Shown here piece after piece: positions 42,701-50,762 of a DNA stretch of 64,000 bases. Source of the DNA: Bacteroidales bacterium UBA7258 (GTDB lineage Bacteria; Bacteroidota; Bacteroidia; Bacteroidales; UBA932); contig DKSK01000005.1 of assembly GCA_002472565.1 (NCBI GenBank), positions 1 to 64,000 on the forward strand, read 5' to 3'. The notes under the pieces are model-generated. The model did no database searches. It was not told where the DNA came from and worked only from the letters and a program-made list of their open reading frames with translations. Numbering within the stretch: the stretch's first letter is position 1; each line of letters opens with the position of its first letter. The translations under genes and the position numbers were made by a program.

Positions 42701-42908
42701 GATGAAGTCCGGAAGCAAGTGCAGGCTTATCCGGGACGGCATCGTTGTCTACACCGGCGAACTCTCGTCGCTCAAGCGCGGCAAGGATGACGCCAAGGAG
42801 GTGGTGTCCGGAATGGAATGCGGAATCGGCCTCAAGAATTACAACGATATGAAGATCGACGATGTAATCGAGGCCTACGAAATTATCGAAGTGAAGCAGA
42901 CACTCTAA
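39783..42908 (+). CDS. infB: Translation initiation factor IF-2
   Basis: The 1041-residue protein has an N-terminal IF2_N helix domain (IRLNKITKTYNIGLQTLVDF), a long Glu/Pro/Ala/Lys-rich disordered region to about residue 400, a basic Gln/Gly stretch and the GTPase domain. GTP-binding motifs are GHVDHGKT at about 549-556, DTPGHEAFTAMRARGAQMTD and NKIDKPGA. Domains C1 and C2 follow, ending YEIIEVKQTL. It places initiator tRNA on the ribosome. The initiator tRNA gene is also in the window at 22241. The gene starts 52 bases after nusA. Confidence 0.97.
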   Translation: MSLIRLNKITKTYNIGLQTLVDFLMQVDPEANIEANPNFKIDEEKYHDLLTKKFGADLKAKEDAEKVSTKIGEIINQNSDKKDGEEDYVPERESVIIDNNLSSGEALVGNAKEAEKATPEQTEKAAPAEPLKAEAADEPQKAETPAEPAIQTPKAQAPQTNEAPQAGKHEAAQIATEPAEAALPKDETRTEAAKPAEIEASKAHEKPEPEKEAAEPQMAVETEKVKDQEFESKTQEEKKDQVHSDGTKDVMEAESTKTFAPEAPAVIKAEVPQKKAEQNAERVKGMQNAKASQKEQAPAAKAAEMPVSTLDQTPAVKLKVVGKVDLSQFERKPKKRDRIQKGGSQKVDVTKVETDERRGKDRGRNGGGHGKDAQQQQPQGKGRKNRDRGGLKFQPTLSEAELEEQQKQVQQQVKETYAKMNEGKQKTNFGAKYRKEKREAAEQKMQEEIQNQKAEQKVLKVTEFVTVSDLATLMNNTPVTNVIKACMDLGLMVSINQRLDAETLQLVAESFGYKVEFVTADIQNELQQENEPDKEEDLVPRPPIVTVMGHVDHGKTSLLDNIRNTNVIAGEAGGITQHIGAYSVKLQNGRKITFLDTPGHEAFTAMRARGAQMTDLAIIIIAADDAVMPQTIEAIHHAQAAGVPMVFAINKIDKPGAQPEKIYQQLAQMNILTENWGGKFQCQEISAKKGINVDKLLDKVLLETDLMDLKANPNRPGTGAIIESSLDKGRGYIATVLVQNGTIHIGDCMLSGSYYGRIKAMFNERGQKVTEAGPSTPVSILGLNGAPSAGDKFIIMADEKEAKSIANKREQLIRIQGIKTQKHMTLEEIGRRIAIGNFKELNVIVKGDVDGSVEALSDSLIKLSTPQVQVNVIHKAVGAISESDVMLATASDAVIIGFQVRPSAEARNTAEKEGIEIRLYSIIYDCINDVKDGIEGMLEPIKKEQVTSTALVKQTFHISKVGTIAGCIIKDGKMKSGSKCRLIRDGIVVYTGELSSLKRGKDDAKEVVSGMECGIGLKNYNDMKIDDVIEAYEIIEVKQTL

Positions 42909-42911
42909 GCC

Positions 42912-43589
42912 ATGCTGATCGTAGTGGAGGGGCTGGACGGAGCCGGGAAGTCTACCCAGGTGAAAAAGTTGAGGAGCTATCTCGAAGAGAGGTGCGGGGA
43001 GGTAGAATATATCCATTTTCCCCGCTATGAAGCTCCAGTCTATGGCGAACTTATAGGGAAATTTCTGCGTGGAGGCTTCGGCTCAAAAGAGGCCGTGCAT
43101 CCGCAGCTGGTCGCCCTGTTATACGCCCTGGACAGGCACGACGCGGCACCTGCCATGAGAAAGACTCTCTCCGAGGGGGGAACCGTGCTTCTGGACAGGT
43201 ACGTCTACTCCAACATCGCCTACCAGTGCGCCAAGGCGGCTTCGGATGAAGAGAAGGAAGAACTCAGGAAATGGATCATGGAGACGGAATACGGATTCTA
43301 CGGACTGCCTAAACCGGACCTCAACATATTTCTTGACGTTCCTTCCGGCTTTCTGAAAGCCAAGCTCAGCGGCGAAAGGCGGGGAGAGGACAGGTCCTAC
43401 CTCGAAGGGGGCAGAGACATCCATGAAGCCGACCTCGCCTTCCAGGAAAGAGTGCGTGAAGTCTACCTAAGCCAATGTGGGTCCGACCCTGATTTCGTCA
43501 GAGTCGACTGCTCAGACGCTCACGGAGACATGCTCGCTCCCGACACAATTTTCATGAAAATAGAAGCCTTAGTGGACAAGTTGATATGA
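42912..43589 (+). CDS. tmk: Thymidylate kinase
   Basis: The P-loop IVVEGLDGAGKSTQVKKL lies at residues 3-20. The DR(Y/H) motif is LLDRYVYSNIAYQ and the lid region is RRGEDRSYLEGGRDIHE. It phosphorylates dTMP to dTDP. It follows infB after 3 bases and overlaps the next gene by four bases (ATGA). Confidence 0.95.
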   Translation: MLIVVEGLDGAGKSTQVKKLRSYLEERCGEVEYIHFPRYEAPVYGELIGKFLRGGFGSKEAVHPQLVALLYALDRHDAAPAMRKTLSEGGTVLLDRYVYSNIAYQCAKAASDEEKEELRKWIMETEYGFYGLPKPDLNIFLDVPSGFLKAKLSGERRGEDRSYLEGGRDIHEADLAFQERVREVYLSQCGSDPDFVRVDCSDAHGDMLAPDTIFMKIEALVDKLI

Positions 43590-44812
43590 AACCATTGCCA
43601 AGAGGACTCCGAAGGGCTCTCGCCCTCATCATAGGAATCGTCTTCTTCGCAGCAGGTTCCATGAAACTGATCGATCCGGTCGGGAGCCAACTTCTTGTCT
43701 ATGAGTACCTGAAGTTCTTCCATATCGGTTTCCTCAGCTTTCTGGCCCTGCCGCTTGGGATTGCCTTTCCCCTGATCGAGGCCCTTGCCGGAGCTGCATT
43801 GATTACAGGAATCGCAAAGCGCCTTACATCAATAGTTACGAGCATCCTCATCGTATTCTTTACCTTGGTGACGCTCCTCCTGCTGATTTTCAACCCCTCC
43901 ATGGATTGTGGCTGCTTCGGCGAAGCCGTCCATCTGACCCATGCCCAGTCTTTCATAAAGAACCTCGTTCTCTGCGCCCTTGGCTTCGCCGCCTTCTCCC
44001 CACTTGCGGATGAACCTGCGAAGAAGTTCAAGAAACTCGCATTCGGGCTCACGGCCTGCGGAGTAATCTTTTTGTGCGTCTATTCGATAATCTACATCCC
44101 TTGCATCGACTTCACGCCTTTCGACCTGAATGCCAGACTGCGGGCGGAAATTGATGAGCAGATAGACGATGATCCCATGGTGGTGACCTTCATATATGAG
44201 AAAAACGGCAAGGAAGGAGCCTTCACTATAAATAAGCTGCCGGATTCCACGTGGACCTTCGTCCGGACTGAAACCGAGTCTCCGAAGGGAGAGGGAAAAA
44301 CCTCGGATAACGATATCGTAGAACTCCCGATAAGAGATGCCAATGGAAACGACAGGGATTCGCTGGCGGCAAAGGAAAGCGTCATCGTCTTCTCCGCCTA
44401 CCAGCCTGCAAAGCTGAGTCCCGAGAGATGGGAAAAACTTGGCATGGCCATGACCAATGCCGGCAATGCGGGCTTCACTCCGATTCTGCTTCTGGCCGCT
44501 TCCCCTGCCGACTTTGAGTCGCTGGTTCCAAAGGGGCTGGACACCGCCTTCAGGATGAAGATTCTTACCGGAGCGTACAGCAGTGACTACAAGACACTTA
44601 TATCCCTGAACCGCTCGAACGGAGGGGCGACCTACTTCAACGATGGTGATCTCATCGAGAAATGGTCTCGCGCAAACTACCCTACTTTGCACGAGTTTCA
44701 GAAGCTCTACAACTCTAACTATACCGACATCCGTATCCGGGTATCGACCAAGGGCCGCATGACCTTCCAGGCCTACATGCTCTATTCCTTCGCAGTCATG
44801 CTGCTGATGTAG
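43586..44812 (+). CDS. DoxX/MauE-like membrane protein with C-terminal soluble domain
   Basis: Residues 10-165 contain four or five helices of the DoxX/MauE type (ALALIIGIVFFAAGSMKLID, FSFL-type helix, LIVFFTLVTLLLLIFNPSMD) with the Cys motif DCGCFGEAVHLTHAQSFIKN. A further helix (ACGVIFLCVYSIIYIPCIDF) leads to about 210 soluble residues with AAKESVIVFSAYQPAKLSPE, then a last hydrophobic stretch at the C-terminus. The Cys pair and layout are common in Bacteroidetes proteins that may handle thiol electrons at the membrane. The soluble part resembles nothing I can name with confidence. ATGA overlap with tmk. Confidence 0.82.
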   Translation: MKPLPRGLRRALALIIGIVFFAAGSMKLIDPVGSQLLVYEYLKFFHIGFLSFLALPLGIAFPLIEALAGAALITGIAKRLTSIVTSILIVFFTLVTLLLLIFNPSMDCGCFGEAVHLTHAQSFIKNLVLCALGFAAFSPLADEPAKKFKKLAFGLTACGVIFLCVYSIIYIPCIDFTPFDLNARLRAEIDEQIDDDPMVVTFIYEKNGKEGAFTINKLPDSTWTFVRTETESPKGEGKTSDNDIVELPIRDANGNDRDSLAAKESVIVFSAYQPAKLSPERWEKLGMAMTNAGNAGFTPILLLAASPADFESLVPKGLDTAFRMKILTGAYSSDYKTLISLNRSNGGATYFNDGDLIEKWSRANYPTLHEFQKLYNSNYTDIRIRVSTKGRMTFQAYMLYSFAVMLLM

Positions 44813-44858
44813 CGGGACCCAGAGGGGCGGATACAACTCGCGGGCAGATACAAAAAGT

Positions 44859-44888
44859 AAGAGGCTGTCAAAAAATGGTCAGCCTCTT
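44859..44888. terminator. Terminator between the DoxX-like gene and tpiA
   Basis: AAGAGGCTG (44859-44867) and CAGCCTCTT (44880-44888) pair across a 12-base loop, with T-rich sequence on both outer sides (ATTCAATTTTC on the right). The genes converge here, so it can serve both. Confidence 0.75.
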
Positions 44889-44939
44889 ATTCAATTTTCA
44901 TTGCGCTGCTCCCGCTTGGGTACTGCGCCATGAATCAGT

Positions 44940-45695
44940 CTAGTAGGAGAGGGCGATCTGGATAAAGTCGTCGGCCTTGAGGGCAGCACCTCCGATGAGA
45001 CCGCCATCAATGTCTGGCTGGGCAAAGAGCTCCTTGGCGTTAGATGGCTTGCAGCTGCCGCCGTAGAGAATGGTGGTGTCATCGGCTACCTCGGCTCCGA
45101 ATTTCTCGGCGAGGACCTTGCGGATGCACTTGTGGATCTCCTCGGCCTGCTCAGCGGTCGCAGTCTTGCCGGTACCGATGGCCCATACAGGCTCGTAGGC
45201 TACGATAACCTTCTTCATATCCTCAGCGCTGAGGGTATAGAGAACGTCCTTGACCTGAGCGGTAACGACATCAAAATGCTTTCCTGCCTCCCTCTGCTCG
45301 AGGTTCTCACCTACGCAAAGGATAACTCCGAGACCACCGTCAAGAGCCTTGCGGACCTTTACGACGAGCTTCTCATCGGTCTCGCCATAGTACTGGCGAC
45401 GCTCGGAATGGCCGAGGATCGTCCACTGGCAGCCGACGCTCTTAAGCATGTCGACAGAAATTTCTCCGGTGTAGGCACCCTTGTCATGGTCTGCGCAATT
45501 CTGAGCGGAGAGCTCAACTTTGGATCCCTTCAGCGCCTCGGCTACGAGAGCCAGATGCGTGAATGGAGGAGCCACTATAAGGCCGACCTTATCCGGTGTT
45601 ACCTTTGATTTCTCGGCTACAGCTTTTGCGAGCTCTACGCCTTCAGGAACTGTGGTGTTCATCTTCCAGTTTCCTGCAACAATTTTCTTTCTCAT
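44940..45695 (-). CDS. tpiA: Triose-phosphate isomerase
   Basis: The 251-residue TIM barrel starts MRKKIVAGNWKMNTTVPEG with catalytic Lys11, has ILGHSERRQYYGETDE with the catalytic His, VIVAYEPVWAIGTGKTATAE with the catalytic Glu, and the phosphate loop ILYGGSCKPSNAKELF followed by DGGLIGGAALKADDF. It interconverts dihydroxyacetone phosphate and glyceraldehyde 3-phosphate. It is transcribed alone, away from tyrS. Confidence 0.97.
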   Translation of the reverse strand: MRKKIVAGNWKMNTTVPEGVELAKAVAEKSKVTPDKVGLIVAPPFTHLALVAEALKGSKVELSAQNCADHDKGAYTGEISVDMLKSVGCQWTILGHSERRQYYGETDEKLVVKVRKALDGGLGVILCVGENLEQREAGKHFDVVTAQVKDVLYTLSAEDMKKVIVAYEPVWAIGTGKTATAEQAEEIHKCIRKVLAEKFGAEVADDTTILYGGSCKPSNAKELFAQPDIDGGLIGGAALKADDFIQIALSY

Positions 45696-45758
45696 TGTAT
45701 CAGATGTTTAAAGAATTACCATTGATTATTGTGGCATTCATATTTGAATTCAATTCCG

Positions 45759-45766
45759 CAAATTTA
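45759..45766 (-). promoter_or_regulatory. -7 box of tpiA
   Basis: TAAATTTG on the minus strand, about 60 bases before the tpiA ATG. No strict TTTG is seen at -33. The gap 45696-46051 holds only this box and the tyrS promoter. Confidence 0.55.
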
Positions 45767-45896
45767 CTTTATTCGCACGAAAATCACAACCCATAAAGCA
45801 GGTTCCGACGGCCGGGGCAAGAGAGTCTGGGAGGCCGGAGCGGACTTCGTGGACTGCGGGGTAGGCGGCGGGAGTGTGCCGGAGAGGGTCGGTGAA

Positions 45897-45928
45897 TTTG
45901 TTGCTTGAGGGGAAAAGTGTTAACTTTG
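45897..45928 (+). promoter_or_regulatory. Promoter of tyrS
   Basis: TTTG (45897-45900) and TAACTTTG (45921-45928) are 20 bases apart, an ideal Bacteroidetes -33/-7 pair. The leader of tyrS would be about 118 bases, longer than usual here. Confidence 0.8.
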
Positions 45929-46051
45929 CTGGTTATATGAGTCCCGAGTTGTGCGTGGATGGAAAGATGCCGGAGAACAGCGGAGATATGATTCTAGGAG
46001 GCGCCGGACGGAGGGGCGATGGGATTGATTAATGAAAAACAATTGATATCG

Positions 46052-47344
46052 ATGAAAAATTTTGTTGAGGAACTTAAATGGAGGGGCATGATCCAGGATA
46101 TCATGCCGGGAACAGAGGAAAAACTTATGGAAGGGCCGGCGGCTGCTTACGTGGGGATTGACCCGACGGCCGACTCCCTGCACATAGGCCATCTGGTCAG
46201 CATCATGATACTCAAGCACTTCCAGGAGTGCGGGCATAAGCCTATAGCCCTCGTAGGAGGAGCTACAGGCATGATCGGAGACCCTTCGATGAAGTCTCAG
46301 GAAAGGAATCTCCTGGACGAAGAGACCCTGAACCACAATGTCGAGAGCATCAAGAAGCAGCTTTCCCGCTTCCTCGACTTCGACAGTGAAGCCCCGAACA
46401 AGGCAGAATTGGTCAACAACTACGACTGGATGAAAAATTACTCCTTCCTTAACTTCATCCGCGACATCGGCAAGCACATCACCGTCAATTACATGATGGC
46501 CAAGGACTCCGTGAAGATGCGCCTCCAAAGGGACTCTTCCGAAGGCATGTCATTCACAGAGTTCAGCTACCAGCTCCTCCAAGGCTACGACTTCCTCTAC
46601 CTCTATGAGCACAAAGGTTGTATTCTCCAGATGGGCGGCAGCGACCAGTGGGGCAACATCACCACCGGCACGGAGCTCATCCGCAGGATGCTCGGAAAGG
46701 AAGCCTATGCCCTCACCTGCCCGCTCATCAGGAAGGCGGACGGAAAGAAATTCGGCAAGACGGAAAAAGGAAACATCTGGCTCGACGCCGAACGCACAAG
46801 CCCATACGAGTTCTACCAGTTCTGGCTCAACGTCACCGACGAGGACGCAGAAAGGTACATCAAGATCTTCACCATGCTGGACCAGCAGACCATAGAGGCC
46901 GCCGTGGCAGAGCACAGGCAGGACCCTGGACGCAGGAGCCTCCAGAAGCTCCTCGCAAAGGAAATAACTATCATGGTTCATGGCGAAGCGGAGTACGAGA
47001 ACGCCGTCGCCGCTTCCCAGATGCTCTTCGGCAACTCGACCTCTGAGCAGCTCCGCAAGCTGGACGAGAGGACCTTCCTCGCAGTCTTCTCCGGAGTGCC
47101 GACCTTCGATGTGGCGGCTGAAGAACTCCCGACCGACATCGTAGACTTGCTTGCCGTCAAAACCCAGGTTTTTCCTTCCAAGGGCGAGGCACGCAAGATG
47201 ATACAGGGCGGCGGAGTCAGCATCAACAAAGACAAGGTCAGCGACCCTGCCCGCCAGATAAGTTCCGACGACATCGTGGACGGGAAATACATCCTGGCCC
47301 AGCGCGGCAAAAAGAATTACTTCATCATCAACGTAAAGAAGTAA
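46052..47344 (+). CDS. tyrS: Tyrosine-tRNA ligase
   Basis: The 430-residue class I enzyme starts NFVEELKWRGMIQDIMPGTE, with the HIGH-type motif ADSLHIGHLVSIMIL, the tyrosine pocket YDFLYLYEHKGCILQMGGSD QWGN and the KMSKS-type loop DGKKFGKTEKGNIWLD. A C-terminal S4 domain follows (EARKMIQGGGVSINKDKVSD). I start at 46052, since the earlier GTG/ATG region adds residues foreign to the family. rbfA follows after 29 bases. Confidence 0.96.
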   Translation: MKNFVEELKWRGMIQDIMPGTEEKLMEGPAAAYVGIDPTADSLHIGHLVSIMILKHFQECGHKPIALVGGATGMIGDPSMKSQERNLLDEETLNHNVESIKKQLSRFLDFDSEAPNKAELVNNYDWMKNYSFLNFIRDIGKHITVNYMMAKDSVKMRLQRDSSEGMSFTEFSYQLLQGYDFLYLYEHKGCILQMGGSDQWGNITTGTELIRRMLGKEAYALTCPLIRKADGKKFGKTEKGNIWLDAERTSPYEFYQFWLNVTDEDAERYIKIFTMLDQQTIEAAVAEHRQDPGRRSLQKLLAKEITIMVHGEAEYENAVAASQMLFGNSTSEQLRKLDERTFLAVFSGVPTFDVAAEELPTDIVDLLAVKTQVFPSKGEARKMIQGGGVSINKDKVSDPARQISSDDIVDGKYILAQRGKKNYFIINVKK

Positions 47345-47373
47345 TACTCATCTCATCAAGGTAAAGAAGCAAT

Positions 47374-47721
47374 ATGGACAAGGCACCAAGCACAAGGCAG
47401 CTGAAAGTTGCACGCGAGCTCCAGAAGGACCTCGCTGAAATCATCCGGAGCAAAGGCATGGCCTTTTTCGGAGGCGCCATGCTTACGGTAAGCGAAGTGA
47501 GGGTGAGCGCCGACCTCGGCATAGCCAAGGTCTTCGTCAGTATCTTCCCCTCATCAAAGGCGGCAGAGGCCATGGCCCTTCTCAACGACAACGCAAAGGC
47601 CATCCGCGGAGAACTCGGACATATCGTGGCCAAGCAGCTCAGAATCGTACCGGAACTCGTATTCATACTCGATTCTTCACTCGACTATGTCGAGCACATT
47701 GACGAGCTTCTGAAGAAATAG
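47374..47721 (+). CDS. rbfA: Ribosome-binding factor A
   Basis: The 115-residue protein has RQLKVARELQKDLAEIIRSK, MLTVSEVRVSADLGIAKVFV and the C-terminal RIVPELVFILDSSLDYVEHI DELLKK, all RbfA hallmarks. It binds the 5' helix of 16S rRNA in late 30S maturation. Its last codons are part of a 29-base imperfect tandem duplication that reaches the start of the next gene. Confidence 0.95.
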   Translation: MDKAPSTRQLKVARELQKDLAEIIRSKGMAFFGGAMLTVSEVRVSADLGIAKVFVSIFPSSKAAEAMALLNDNAKAIRGELGHIVAKQLRIVPELVFILDSSLDYVEHIDELLKK

Positions 47722-47764
47722 ATCGACCTGTAGTTCTTCTGAAGAATAGATGGATCTGCCGTTC
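47708..47764. repeat. 29-base imperfect tandem duplication across the rbfA end and permease start
   Basis: 47708-47736 (TTCTGAAGAAATAGATCGAC...) and 47737-47764 (TTCTGAAGAATAGATGGATC...) align with one gap and a few changes. The duplication sets the spacing between rbfA and the permease gene and supplies the ATG of the latter. Confidence 0.65.
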
Positions 47765-48979
47765 TTCATAGCCCGCCGCTACCTTTTCGCGAGGAAATCA
47801 CACAACGTGATCAACTTGATCTCCGCGGTCAGCGCAGGGGGCATGGCCATAGGGACGGCGGCTCTCGTCATCATCCTTTCCGTCTACAACGGCTTTGACT
47901 CCATCGTAAAGTCGACCCTCTCCAACGTGGAGCCTGATATAATGATCAAGCCCCGCGAGGGGAAGGTCTTCATTCCCGAGGGGCCTGCCTTCGACTGGGC
48001 GGCCACCTCGCCCGAGATCAAGACGATAAGTTCCGTGCTCGAGGAAAGGGTCTATGTCGACTACGACGGGCGCGGAGGCATAGCCAAGGCCAAGGGCGTG
48101 GACGAAGTCTATGAAAAAGAATCGCCCCTAAGAGACAGGATGACCGAAGGAAGTTTCGAACTTCATAAAGGGTCGGTGCCGGAGGTCTGCGTAGGGGCGG
48201 GACTCGCTTTCAAGATGGGGATAAGCCCACGGTATCTCGCCGGCATGGACATCTATTTTCCTTCCCGGGAAGGCAATTTCCGGCTTTCCTCCCCAGCCTC
48301 CTCGCTCATGTCGGAAAGGGTCTGGCCTTCAGGACTTTTCTCGGTCAACGCTGACATTGACAACAACCTCATGATCGTCCCCATAGAGGTCATGAGGAGT
48401 CTTCTTGAATATGAGGACGAGGTTTCTGCAGTCGAGATAAGATTGGTTCCGGGGGCCTCGGTAAAAAAGGTGGCCTCAAGCCTCTCCAAGATGCTCGGTC
48501 CCTCTTTTGTCGTAGCCGACAGGTATAGGCAGAACGAATCGCTCTACAAGATGATGCGCTACGAGAAGTCGGCAGTCTACCTGATTCTCGTCTTCGTCAT
48601 CATAATCATAGCCTTCAACATTTTCGGGAGCCTCACCATGCTCATCATCGAGAAAGAAGGAGACATAGCGACTCTTCGGAGCTTGGGGGCCGGAGAGAAG
48701 CTGGTAAGACGGATTTTTGTTCTTGAAGGCTGGCTCATCTCGCTTCTCGGCCTTGGAGCCGGCATCCTCATAGGTCTTCTGTCTTCATGGATCCAGATGC
48801 ATTTCGGGCTGATAAAGATGCCTTCCAGTTTCATGACGTCGGCCTATCCTGTGATCATCCAATGGAGCGACATCCTTGTAATAGCCGCCTCCGTAGCCGT
48901 CATCGGCTATCTCATCGCCTGGCTTCCGGTCAAGGCTAACATAAGTCCTGAAAATAAAAAAGCCGTCGCGAAACTCTAA
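47750..48979 (+). CDS. LolC/LolE-type ABC transporter permease
   Basis: The 409 residues start FFIARRYLFARKSHNVINLI followed by the first helix (AIGTAALVIILSVYNGFDS), a periplasmic domain of about 210 residues, and three C-terminal helices (YLILVFVIIIIAFNIFGSLT, LISLLGLGAGILIGLLSSWI, ILVIAASVAVIGYLIAWLP). LVIILSVYNGFDSIV is typical of the lipoprotein-releasing family. It would draw lipoproteins from the inner membrane for LolA; the ATPase is not adjacent. MacB/FtsX-type relatives are possible but the start motif favours LolC/E. Confidence 0.9.
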   Translation: MDLPFFIARRYLFARKSHNVINLISAVSAGGMAIGTAALVIILSVYNGFDSIVKSTLSNVEPDIMIKPREGKVFIPEGPAFDWAATSPEIKTISSVLEERVYVDYDGRGGIAKAKGVDEVYEKESPLRDRMTEGSFELHKGSVPEVCVGAGLAFKMGISPRYLAGMDIYFPSREGNFRLSSPASSLMSERVWPSGLFSVNADIDNNLMIVPIEVMRSLLEYEDEVSAVEIRLVPGASVKKVASSLSKMLGPSFVVADRYRQNESLYKMMRYEKSAVYLILVFVIIIIAFNIFGSLTMLIIEKEGDIATLRSLGAGEKLVRRIFVLEGWLISLLGLGAGILIGLLSSWIQMHFGLIKMPSSFMTSAYPVIIQWSDILVIAASVAVIGYLIAWLPVKANISPENKKAVAKL

Positions 48980-49044
48980 GCACGCGGCGGCATATCATTG
49001 GTCCGAGATGGGACGGCGGGACTCAGGATTCGATCCTGCCCAGG

Positions 49045-49809
49045 CTAGAGAATCACGCCGAAAGAAATCTGCTGATGCATTCCCGGCCACCACTGCTCAT
49101 CCATAAGGTCCATCGGAGAGTATTTCACATAGAAAGCGCAATATCTCAGGTTGAGCCTTGCCATGAGGTCTACGGTGACTGGATTGGTATGGACAAACTT
49201 GTACTTATCCTTATGCTTGTCCGAGTCAATGCTGTACTTTGCCTTCAGCACGCTCTTAGTATTGATATCTACAACAGGTCCGAAACTGAAGCCGAAGCCG
49301 TTACTAATGTTGAAAGTATATTGGAAAGGCACTATAAGACTGAAGACACTCAGCCTTGAAAGCTTAGGAACTGAGCCAGCCGGATAAGGCCCTGCAATGA
49401 TTTCTCCGTTCTCCACACGGCTGAGCCTGGTTTCTCCCGTCTGGGTGAAATTTCTGGATAAGATTCCAATGCCTGCGCTGAGGGTATGCCTGCCGAAGTG
49501 GGTATTGGCATCGAAACAGAAAGGCATGATCTCAATCGAACGCGAGACGTTGAAATCCAAAGGTTTGTCCGTGTTCGTATAGATGAGGCCGAAGCCGAAG
49601 CCCAGCAAATCTCTGTCAGCTACGTAGCTGCGCCGGATTTTGAAGTCCTTTAAGGCGTCATCGCCGGAAACGTTGACAGGCTGGATTTTACCGAAGAAAG
49701 GTATGTCGAAGTCAATGACTTCCTTATTGTTCTGGGCATCGTCCTGACCGAAGGCCGAAATGCAAAGAAGCAAGGACAGAAACGCGGCCGTTAAAATCTT
49801 TTTCATCAT
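49045..49809 (-). CDS. Unknown exported protein, probable outer-membrane beta-barrel
   Basis: A signal peptide MKKILTAAFLSLLLCISAFG is followed by about 230 residues of alternating strands (FGFGLIYTNTDKPLDFNVSR, HTLSAGIGILSRNFTQTGET, LSVFSLIVPFQYTFNISNGF GFSFGPVVDI, LNLRYCAFYVKYSP) ending ISFGVIL. This suggests a small outer-membrane barrel of 8-10 strands; no family is recognised. It is the last gene of a four-gene sigma/anti-sigma row and overlaps the previous gene by four bases (ATGA). Confidence 0.8.
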   Translation of the reverse strand: MMKKILTAAFLSLLLCISAFGQDDAQNNKEVIDFDIPFFGKIQPVNVSGDDALKDFKIRRSYVADRDLLGFGFGLIYTNTDKPLDFNVSRSIEIMPFCFDANTHFGRHTLSAGIGILSRNFTQTGETRLSRVENGEIIAGPYPAGSVPKLSRLSVFSLIVPFQYTFNISNGFGFSFGPVVDINTKSVLKAKYSIDSDKHKDKYKFVHTNPVTVDLMARLNLRYCAFYVKYSPMDLMDEQWWPGMHQQISFGVIL

Positions 49810-50261
49810 ATTGTTCTGTGTTTAAATATCTTACCTAATTCCTCCGGAGTGGCTTTTCCGTTCATATAGACTACGGTAACATAGGTATCGGCCGCTCCTT
49901 CTAACTTTTTCTGCTGGAAGCCCAGGTACTGCCATCTGTCAGGCTTTTCCTCGGAGAAACGCAGCAACATATAGACGACTTTTCCGTCCCTGGAAACCTT
50001 GTCTTCGTCCACAGCCATCTTGGAATCGGCATTCATCCAGGCCAGAATTTTTCCGACTTCCGCCTCTGTCGCCTTGAAACGGATACTTCTGAAATAATCG
50101 AGATTGTAGTCATTCAGCTTTTGTCCGCTTACGATTGACTCCACAACCTGACTTTTGGTCTTGAGCGAGAAAACGCTGTCGGAGTGAAAGCCTTTCTGGG
50201 CCGGAAGAGGCACCATTGCCAGAAAGACGGCCACAATTGAAATCAATACCTTTTTCATCAT
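49806..50261 (-). CDS. Unknown exported protein of the sigma/anti-sigma row
   Basis: MKKVLISIVAVFLAMVPLPA is a signal peptide, followed by about 130 residues with SVFSLKTKSQVVESIVSGQK, FRSIRFKATEAEVGKILAWM, DGKVVYMLLRFSEEKPDRWQ and TYVTVVYMNGKATPEELGKI. The last half looks like a small alpha/beta fold. I know no family for it. Adjacent Met codons at 50261 and 50258 are both possible starts. It lies between the anti-sigma gene and the barrel gene, so a periplasmic role linked to that system is likely but unproven. Confidence 0.78.
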   Translation of the reverse strand: MMKKVLISIVAVFLAMVPLPAQKGFHSDSVFSLKTKSQVVESIVSGQKLNDYNLDYFRSIRFKATEAEVGKILAWMNADSKMAVDEDKVSRDGKVVYMLLRFSEEKPDRWQYLGFQQKKLEGAADTYVTVVYMNGKATPEELGKIFKHRTI

Positions 50262-50300
50262 AAATATAGATTGATCATTATCTTCTTTCCCTCCCATGTC

Positions 50301-50762
50301 CTAGTCCTCGCCAGCGAAGAAATCGGACAATTGTCCTTGGACATCTGAACCGGAGGACATCATCTCGGCCAATGTAGCCTCGACATCGTCCATCACCACA
50401 GTCTCGTCAGTAATCTTGGCGCCCTTGTAGAAAGTGACGCAATAGTTCTCCCTGTCATGAAGGCCCATGGTTATTCCTATCGCCACTACGAGGCAGGCCG
50501 CGGCGGCCGCGATCCCGGAATAGAGCGGTCTCCAGAAATGTCCTTCACGAAGGATCTCCGCCCCCTCAGAGTAGTTATTCTTCCGTCTTCGGTACAGGCT
50601 TTTACCAACAGAGAAGCAGCCCATGACCGCCCGCAATTCGTCATATTCTCTTCCTGCTCCCTCCGCAGAGGAAAGAAAGGCTTTCAACTCTTCTTCCTCA
50701 GCCTCCGAGAGCGTGCCCTCGAAGTAGGCTTCCTCATACTTTTTATAATCCCTCATATTCAT
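50301..50762 (-). CDS. Probable transmembrane anti-sigma factor
   Basis: The cytoplasmic part (DYKKYEEAYFEGTLSEAEEE ELKAFLSS) resembles the short helical domains that hold ECF sigma factors in Bacteroidetes. One membrane helix (YSGIAAAAACLVVAIGITMG) lies at about 82-101 and a short periplasmic tail follows (VTFYKGAKITDETVVMDDVE). The gene overlaps the end of the sigma gene by 20 bases, the usual arrangement. The zinc motif of classical anti-sigma factors is absent. Confidence 0.82.
   Translation of the reverse strand: MNMRDYKKYEEAYFEGTLSEAEEEELKAFLSSAEGAGREYDELRAVMGCFSVGKSLYRRRKNNYSEGAEILREGHFWRPLYSGIAAAAACLVVAIGITMGLHDRENYCVTFYKGAKITDETVVMDDVEATLAEMMSSGSDVQGQLSDFFAGED

Noticed and set aside
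44859..44888. End of an insertion sequence (AGAGGCTG... resembles some IS termini)
   Set aside because: No transposase or second end nearby; position between convergent genes and T-rich flanks fit a terminator.
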